29,199 bases of DNA from a virus: positions 1-29,199 of the IMG/VR virus record IMGVR_UViG_3300034063_001448, one strand, 5' to 3'. Shown here piece by piece: positions 24,797-29,199 of this stretch; positions within the stretch are counted from its first letter, which is position 1, and each line of letters begins with the position of its first letter. A model generated the notes under the pieces. It had not been told where the DNA came from, searched no databases, and worked only from the letters and a program-made list of their open reading frames with translations. The position numbers were made by a program, and so were the translations under genes.

Positions 24797-25963
24797 ATGT
24801 CTCGTGGAGATTTACAAGAAATGGAAATAGGCACTAAGCAATCCAAAACCGCTGTCAATGCTAATGCTCAGGCGGCGGATGCAATGCCAAGTCTATCTGG
24901 TGTAACACCAGGGCAAACAGGTGGTTGGGAAGATCTTGGTGGTCCAGATCCTTCTAACTATCGCACAGATGATGATTCAGCAAAACTGAAGACACCTGGT
25001 GGATCACTTAAGCAAGTTAAGGATGTTGTTAATAAGGGTGCTGCAGCTGCAGAAGCAATGAAAGGTGTTAAGGAAGATGAAGAGTTTGAGTATGATGAAG
25101 ACGAAGAACTCTTAGAGGATACCGAAGATAACGAAGAAGTAGTAGCAGAAGCTAAGCACGAAGAAGAGGAAGAAGAGGGCGGTAAAAAAGGTAAGAAGGA
25201 AGAGGAAGAAGAAGAGGAAGACGAGGAAATGGAAGAGGAGTTTAGCATCGAAGAAGATGTTAATGCCCTGCTTGCTGGTGAAGAACTCTCTGAAGAGTTC
25301 CAAGAAAAAGCAAGAACCATTTTCGAAGCTGCTCTTCGTTCCAAGGTTTCCGATATTAAGGAAGCACTTGAGGAGCAATATACCGCTGCTCTTGAAGAAG
25401 AAGTTGCAGAGATTAAGTCTGAACTTTCAGAGCGTCTCGATGCATACCTTGAGTATGTTGCAGGCGAGTGGATTGAAGAAAATGCACTCGTTATCGAGCA
25501 CGGTCTTAAGACTGAAATGACTGAATCATTCCTCCAAGGAATGAGAGGTCTTTTTGAAGAACATTATGTATCAATCCCTGAAGATAAATATGATGTGCTT
25601 GAGAGCATGGTAGAAAAACTTGATGAAATGGAGACAAAACTCAACGAGCAAATTGAGAAGAACGTTTCCCTTAACAAGCGTCTCGCAGAGTCGGTTGCTG
25701 ATGGAATCTTTGAACAAGTTTCTGATGGTCTTGCGGCTACTCAGAAAGACAAGCTCGCTTCACTTGCCGAAAGTGTTGAGTTTGAAAGTGAAGAAGAATA
25801 TCGTGAAAAACTGGAGACTTTGAAGGAATCATATTTCCCTTCAAGAACTAAATCTCCTTCAACTAAATCTGATACCCTCTCAGAGGGAGTTAGCTCTGAT
25901 TATGAGTCACACTCACCAACCATGGCTGCTTACCTCAAGAGTCTCTCAGCATTTAGTAAATAA
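24797..25963 (+). CDS. 22: Prohead scaffold protein gp22
   Basis: 388 residues; T4 gp22 has 269. It forms the main core inside the prohead and is digested by gp21. Residues about 92-155 are extremely acidic, interrupted by GGKKGKK. From 150 a long helical, coiled-coil-rich part follows (ALLAGEELSEEFQEKARTIF, then LEEEVAEIKSELSERLDAYL and KLDEMETKLNEQIEKNVSL), the classic gp22 layout. The N-terminal 90 residues are polar and disordered-looking. The C-terminus, YESHSPTMAAYLKSLSAFSK, is a short hydrophobic helix likely to touch the capsid shell. The acidic run may replace the acidic tail missing in the gp67-like protein. It lies between protease and capsid as in T4. Confidence 0.92.
   Translation: MSRGDLQEMEIGTKQSKTAVNANAQAADAMPSLSGVTPGQTGGWEDLGGPDPSNYRTDDDSAKLKTPGGSLKQVKDVVNKGAAAAEAMKGVKEDEEFEYDEDEELLEDTEDNEEVVAEAKHEEEEEEGGKKGKKEEEEEEEDEEMEEEFSIEEDVNALLAGEELSEEFQEKARTIFEAALRSKVSDIKEALEEQYTAALEEEVAEIKSELSERLDAYLEYVAGEWIEENALVIEHGLKTEMTESFLQGMRGLFEEHYVSIPEDKYDVLESMVEKLDEMETKLNEQIEKNVSLNKRLAESVADGIFEQVSDGLAATQKDKLASLAESVEFESEEEYREKLETLKESYFPSRTKSPSTKSDTLSEGVSSDYESHSPTMAAYLKSLSAFSK
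25955..25962 (+). promoter_or_regulatory. Variant late box overlapping the gp22 stop, upstream of gp23
   Basis: AGTAAATA differs from AATAAATA by one base and overlaps the gp22 stop codon (TAA at 25961-25963). It lies 57 bases before the gp23 ATG. It is the only box-like element in the gap. AAAGG at 26006-26010 serves as a modest ribosome binding site. Confidence 0.35.
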
Positions 25964-26019
25964 TTGAATTTAATATAATTCAAACCCAAAAACAAACACT
26001 TAGTAAAAGGTAAACGCAA

Positions 26020-27441
26020 ATGTTCCATTCCGAGCATCTGCAGGAAAAGTGGGCACCTCTCCTCAATCACGAGGGTGGAATCAACGATTCTCATCGTAGA
26101 GCTGTAACCGCTGTCCTGCTCGAAAACCAAGAAAGATTTTTAAGAGAGCAATCTGCTTTCGATAACGGTTCCATGAATATGCTCATGGAATCACCAACCA
26201 ACAGCGGTAACGCTGCTGGTGCTTCAGGTGGTTTCACTGGCGGTGCTGCTGCTGGTGGTCCTACCGCTGGTTTCGATCCCGTACTGATCTCACTGATCCG
26301 TCGTTCGATGCCTAACTTGATCGCCTATGACGTTGCAGGCGTTCAACCAATGAGCGGTCCTACTGGACTCATCTTCGCGATGCGTTCACGTTACACCGAT
26401 CAGAGTGGTACTGAGACCTTCTACAACGAAGTAGACTCAGCATTCTCTGGTCAAGACGCTGATAGAAACCTCGCAGGATTCGGTAGCACTGCTGCTGGTA
26501 TTGGTACTACTGCACAACAAGGTAGCAACCCAGCCGTACTTAACGCTGCTTCTGTTGCTGCAACTGACTACAACGTTGGTCAGGGTATGCTCACCGGTGA
26601 CTCTGAGAGTCTCGGAGAGTCTGGTCAGCAGTTCAACCAGATGGCATTCTCAATTGAGAAAGTCACTGTTACTGCAAAGTCACGCGCTCTGAAGGCTGAG
26701 TACTCACTCGAGCTCGCTCAAGACCTCAAGGCAATTCACGGTCTGAATGCAGAAGCTGAGTTGGCAAACATTCTGTCAACTGAGATTCTTGCTGAAATCA
26801 ACCGCGAAGTTATCCGTACCATCTACATGACCGCTGAGAAGGGTGCTTCTCAGAACGTTGCTACCGCTGGTGTATTCGACCTTGATGTTGACTCCAACGG
26901 TCGTTGGTCAGTTGAGAAGTTCAAGGGTCTTCTGTTCCAGATTGAGAGAGATGCTAACGCTATCGCTCAGAGAACTCGTCGTGGAAAGGGCAACATCATC
27001 CTCTGCTCTGCAGACGTTGCTTCCGCTCTAACCATGGCTGGCGTTCTGGATTACACCCCAGCACTCAACGCTAACCTAACCGTTGATGATACCGGCAACA
27101 CCTTTGCTGGTACTCTGATGGGCAAATTCCGCGTCTACATCGACCCATATGCTGCTAACCTGACTTCAGGTAACGCTGCTCCAACAGGTGGTAACCAGTA
27201 CTACGTTGTTGGTTATAAGGGTTCTTCACCTTATGACGCTGGTCTCTTCTATTGCCCATACGTTCCTCTCCAAATGGTTCGTGCCGTTGGTGAGAACAGC
27301 TTCCAGCCTAAGATCGGCTTTAAGACCCGTTACGGAATGGTTGCTAACCCATTTGCGGAAGGCACCAGTCAGGGTCTTGGAAGACTCGTTACTAACACCA
27401 ACCGCTACTACAGAAGAGTTGCTGTTAAGAACCTCATGTGA
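26020..27441 (+). CDS. 23: Major capsid protein gp23
   Basis: 473 residues; T4 gp23 has 521. It forms the hexamers of the head shell. Signatures: GFDPVLISLIRRSMPNLIAY, VAGVQPMSGPTGLIFAMRSR, and the hallmark SRALKAEYSLELAQDLKAIH followed by AEAELANILSTEILAEINRE, matching T4 LKAQYSIELAQDLRAVHG. The N-terminal propeptide is about 57 residues, and L55-M56-E57|S58 fits the gp21 site (T4 cuts after residue 65). A Gly/Ala-rich stretch follows (63-83). Codon use differs from the neighbours: AAC, TAC, ACC, CTC and CGT dominate, a sign of selection for very high expression. A strong terminator follows 22 bases after the stop. Confidence 0.97.
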   Translation: MFHSEHLQEKWAPLLNHEGGINDSHRRAVTAVLLENQERFLREQSAFDNGSMNMLMESPTNSGNAAGASGGFTGGAAAGGPTAGFDPVLISLIRRSMPNLIAYDVAGVQPMSGPTGLIFAMRSRYTDQSGTETFYNEVDSAFSGQDADRNLAGFGSTAAGIGTTAQQGSNPAVLNAASVAATDYNVGQGMLTGDSESLGESGQQFNQMAFSIEKVTVTAKSRALKAEYSLELAQDLKAIHGLNAEAELANILSTEILAEINREVIRTIYMTAEKGASQNVATAGVFDLDVDSNGRWSVEKFKGLLFQIERDANAIAQRTRRGKGNIILCSADVASALTMAGVLDYTPALNANLTVDDTGNTFAGTLMGKFRVYIDPYAANLTSGNAAPTGGNQYYVVGYKGSSPYDAGLFYCPYVPLQMVRAVGENSFQPKIGFKTRYGMVANPFAEGTSQGLGRLVTNTNRYYRRVAVKNLM

Positions 27442-27463
27442 TCTATTTCACATAGAGATTCAG

Positions 27464-27490
27464 GAGGGTCCGCAAGGACCCTCTTTTTTT
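27464..27490 (+). terminator. Rho-independent terminator after gp23
   Basis: GAGGGTCC (27464-27471) and GGACCCTC (27476-27483) form a perfect 8-bp, GC-rich stem around a GCAA tetraloop (a GNRA loop), directly followed by seven T (27484-27490). It is the only strong intrinsic terminator I find in the window and ends the head operon after the capsid gene. Confidence 0.92.
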
Positions 27491-27491
27491 A

Positions 27492-27499
27492 TCTAAATA
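27492..27499 (+). promoter_or_regulatory. Variant late box between terminator and gp3
   Basis: TCTAAATA lies one base after the terminator T-run and 12 bases before the gp3 ATG. It has one mismatch to the ATAAATA core. A promoter is expected here because the upstream terminator would block read-through, but the match is imperfect. Confidence 0.35.
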
Positions 27500-27511
27500 C
27501 TTAAAAAAATC

Positions 27512-28060
27512 ATGACTAGAGGGCAAATAGATAATAGAAACTTTTTATCCCCAACAGGATTTAAGTTTACTCTAACTAGAACACCTAAAGTTGCTTTTTT
27601 CTGTAATCAAGCAAATATTCCCGATTTAAATCTTGGAGTTGCTATTCAACCTTCATATACAAAAATGTTACCAACTCCAGGTGACATCATTGAATTTGGT
27701 GATTTAAGTTTAAGATTTTTGGTTGATGAAAATCTTGAAAATTATATGGAAATACAAAACTGGATACGTGGTTTAGGATTTCCAGAAGATCTTCAGCAGT
27801 TTGATGATTTAGAAAAGTCTGGGACCGTTCAAGGAAACTATGCAAGAGATCGTCAGAACATTTATTCTGATGGAACTTTACAAGTTTTAACTAGTAGTCA
27901 AATACCAAATTTTCAGATAAGATTCCAGGACTTATTTCCATATTCATTATCAACAATGACGTTTGATGCAACTGATACTGATATTCAGTACTTTACGGCA
28001 GACGTTAGTTTCAAGTATACTATATACAACATTTATGATTTGCAAGGAAATAAACTATGA
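27512..28060 (+). CDS. 3: Tail completion and sheath stabiliser gp3
   Basis: 182 residues; T4 gp3 has 176. In T4, gp3 caps the tail tube and helps fix its length before gp15 joins. The N-terminal block NFLSPTGFKFTLTRTPKVAF, then ANIPDLNLG, and the central DENLENYMEIQNWIRGLGFP are what I recall for cyanophage proteins annotated gp3, which follow gp23 in those genomes. The fold is tube-like (related to gp19). No clear Shine-Dalgarno sequence precedes the ATG. Its stop overlaps the uvsY start (ATGA). An alternative reading is another gp19-like tube or adaptor protein. Confidence 0.75.
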   Translation: MTRGQIDNRNFLSPTGFKFTLTRTPKVAFFCNQANIPDLNLGVAIQPSYTKMLPTPGDIIEFGDLSLRFLVDENLENYMEIQNWIRGLGFPEDLQQFDDLEKSGTVQGNYARDRQNIYSDGTLQVLTSSQIPNFQIRFQDLFPYSLSTMTFDATDTDIQYFTADVSFKYTIYNIYDLQGNKL

Positions 28061-28494
28061 GTATTGATTTGGATACTATCCAAAAAATGTGGGAAGAAGA
28101 TTCAAAAATAGATATTGATAATCTACATACAGAATCTTTAAATATTCCAATTTTACATTCAAAATATTTTGATTTATATAATACAATCAATCTATTGAAA
28201 AAGAGAGCAGAGCAGCAAAAGAAAAAAATAAGACACGAAAGATACGAATACTTTACTGGAAAAGCAGACCCAGACGTTTACTTAGAAAACCCCTTTCCCA
28301 AAAAGATTCGAGATAAAGAAACTCTTCAAGGATATCTAGATTCTGATGAGAAATTATCTCAGGTAGTTTTAAAGATAGAATACTATGAAACAATGCTGAG
28401 CTATATTGATAGTATTCTTAAGATGATTTCAAATCGAACTTATCAAATTAAAAATTCTATAGATTTTCTACGTTTTCAGTCTGGACTAGGGTAA
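28057..28494 (+). CDS. uvsY: Recombination mediator UvsY
   Basis: 145 residues; T4 UvsY has 137. It loads the UvsX recombinase onto single-stranded DNA covered by gp32. Recognised from the early MWEEDSKID segment and LKKRAEQQKKKIRHERYEYF followed by FTGKADPDVY, plus the C-terminal helix LKMISNRTYQIKNSIDFLRF. The protein is helical and lysine-rich, suitable for DNA binding and hexamer formation. It overlaps gp3 by ATGA and lies next to uvsW as in T4 and cyanophages. The uvsW late box begins on the last base of its stop codon. Confidence 0.88.
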   Translation: MSIDLDTIQKMWEEDSKIDIDNLHTESLNIPILHSKYFDLYNTINLLKKRAEQQKKKIRHERYEYFTGKADPDVYLENPFPKKIRDKETLQGYLDSDEKLSQVVLKIEYYETMLSYIDSILKMISNRTYQIKNSIDFLRFQSGLG

Positions 28495-28501
28495 ATAAAT
28501 A
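28494..28501 (+). promoter_or_regulatory. Late promoter box upstream of uvsW
   Basis: AATAAATA begins at the final A of the uvsY stop codon. By T4 geometry (start about six bases after the box) the transcript would begin near 28507, inside the left arm of the inverted repeat at 28501-28527, leaving only about four bases of that arm. Confidence 0.68.
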
Positions 28502-28527
28502 CTCATAGCAATTATGATGCTATGAGT
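28501..28527 (+). promoter_or_regulatory. Inverted repeat burying the uvsW start codon
   Basis: ACTCATAGCA (28501-28510) and TGCTATGAGT (28518-28527) are perfect complements separated by the 7-base loop ATTATGA. The uvsW ATG (28522-28524) lies inside the right arm. In a transcript entering from upstream the start codon would be paired; in a late transcript starting near 28507 the hairpin could not form. T4 uses this arrangement for genes such as e, soc and 49. Confidence 0.75.
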
Positions 28528-29199
28528 GATGTAATCATTGAAAAGAAGAATGAGGTTTATATTAAACTACACTGTGAACCTCATATTCTTTACGAACTTC
28601 AACCATACTTTACATTTGAGGTTGAATCTGCAAAATTTATGTCCCAGTATAGAAGCAGACACTGGGACGGCAAGATTCGCCTATTAAGTTCTCATACTGG
28701 AGAAATTTATACTGGTTTGTTGGATAAGGTTATCGACAAACTAAAACTCCATAATTATACGTATGAGTTTAAAGAAAATAAATTTTATGGGTTACCTTTT
28801 GAGGTAAATGAAAATGTATCCTTCGAAGGTGTGAAGGATTATATGTCTTCTATTTGTTCTCATTCTCCACGTCAGTATCAAATAGAGGGAGTATACGATG
28901 CTCTAAGACATAACCGAAAATTACTGATATCACCCACAGCCTCAGGAAAATCCTTGATGATTTATTCCCTTGTAAGGTATTATGTAGATAAAGGACAAAA
29001 AATTCTTCTAGTTGTTCCAACGACATCTTTGGTAGAGCAGATGTACAAGGATTTTGAAGATTATGGTTGGAATGTGGATTCATACTGTCACCGAATTTAT
29101 TCTGGTAGAGAGAAGACAAATGAACATCCTGTCACGATTACAACATGGCAATCTGTATATAAATTAGAACGTTCATTCTTTGAGGACTATGGAGTAGTT
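28522..29199 (+). CDS. uvsW: UvsW-type SF2 helicase, N-terminal 226 codons (runs off window)
   Basis: Partial; 226 codons are visible of a protein of about 500 residues. UvsW is a late helicase that unwinds R-loops and remodels replication forks, shifting T4 from origin-dependent to recombination-dependent replication. Residues 1-105 form the N-terminal DNA-binding domain (YRSRHWDGKIRLLSSHTGEI). The helicase core follows: a Q-motif-like PRQYQIEG (116-123), Walker A SPTASGKS (137-144), motif Ia VVPTTSLVEQM (164-174) and TITTWQS (205-211). The start is the only usable ATG; ATGs at 28514 and 28517 read only into a TGA that overlaps it (ATGA). The start codon sits in a hairpin. Confidence 0.93.
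   Translation, partial: MSDVIIEKKNEVYIKLHCEPHILYELQPYFTFEVESAKFMSQYRSRHWDGKIRLLSSHTGEIYTGLLDKVIDKLKLHNYTYEFKENKFYGLPFEVNENVSFEGVKDYMSSICSHSPRQYQIEGVYDALRHNRKLLISPTASGKSLMIYSLVRYYVDKGQKILLVVPTTSLVEQMYKDFEDYGWNVDSYCHRIYSGREKTNEHPVTITTWQSVYKLERSFFEDYGVV

Noticed and set aside
24958-25378. Two overlapping minus-strand open frames rich in Ser or Phe/Leu
   Set aside because: They are antisense shadows of the gp22 Glu-rich codons (GAA/GAG read backwards) and have no ribosome binding site or family resemblance.
26020-27441. Foreign origin of gp23 because of its different base composition
   Set aside because: The protein is a standard T4-like capsid protein in its normal place between gp22 and gp3, so selection for expression explains the codon shift more simply.

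Overview
The window is a stretch of the late structural region of a T4-like myovirus. Gene content and order match the marine cyanomyoviruses (Prochlorococcus/Synechococcus phages). The related SAR11 myophages are also possible. The DNA is visibly AT-rich, every credible gene lies on the + strand, and genes are packed with overlaps of the TAATG or ATGA type. I see no tRNA, rRNA, IS element, CRISPR array or integrase. No stretch above 300 bases lacks a gene.

Layout. Positions 1-11593 hold the baseplate and neck: a gp8-like baseplate wedge fragment entering from the left edge, a 2621-residue DUF4815-type baseplate/fibre protein where T4 has genes 9 to wac, two small conserved proteins, then neck proteins gp13 and gp14. 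Positions 11598-17078 hold gp15 (tail terminator), gp16 and gp17 (terminase) and a small zinc-binding protein. A 51-residue protein and a 651-residue multi-module protein are inserted between the two terminase genes. Positions 17119-21717 hold tail sheath gp18, tail tube gp19 and portal gp20. Positions 21713-27490 hold the head-assembly module: a gp67-like core protein, a 106-residue protein with a T4 internal-protein-like N-terminus, two extra virion proteins, protease gp21, scaffold gp22 and major capsid gp23, closed by a strong rho-independent terminator. Positions 27492-29199 hold gp3 (tail completion), UvsY and the first 226 codons of the UvsW helicase.

Regulation. T4-type late boxes (TATAAATA or AATAAATA) stand before gp15, gp18, gp20, the gp67-like gene, the 183-residue virion protein gene, gp22 and uvsW, often overlapping the stop codon of the gene before. 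In front of uvsW a perfect 10-bp inverted repeat buries the start codon, and the late box is placed so that a late transcript should lack most of the left arm. This looks like T4's 'late-only translation' switch.

Most interesting signals. (1) A candidate set of packaged internal head proteins. The 106-residue protein starts with an N-terminus resembling the T4 IPIII capsid-targeting sequence and ending in an [I/L]xE site. The 651-residue protein is a chain of Lys/Arg/Cys-rich modules, several preceded by [I/L]xE, the cleavage pattern of the gp21 head protease. The two proteins share a domain. (2) The uvsW start-codon hairpin. (3) Three beta-rich modules reused across gp8, the 2621-residue protein, gp14 and gp15. 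(4) Apparent decay of the gp8 C-terminus.
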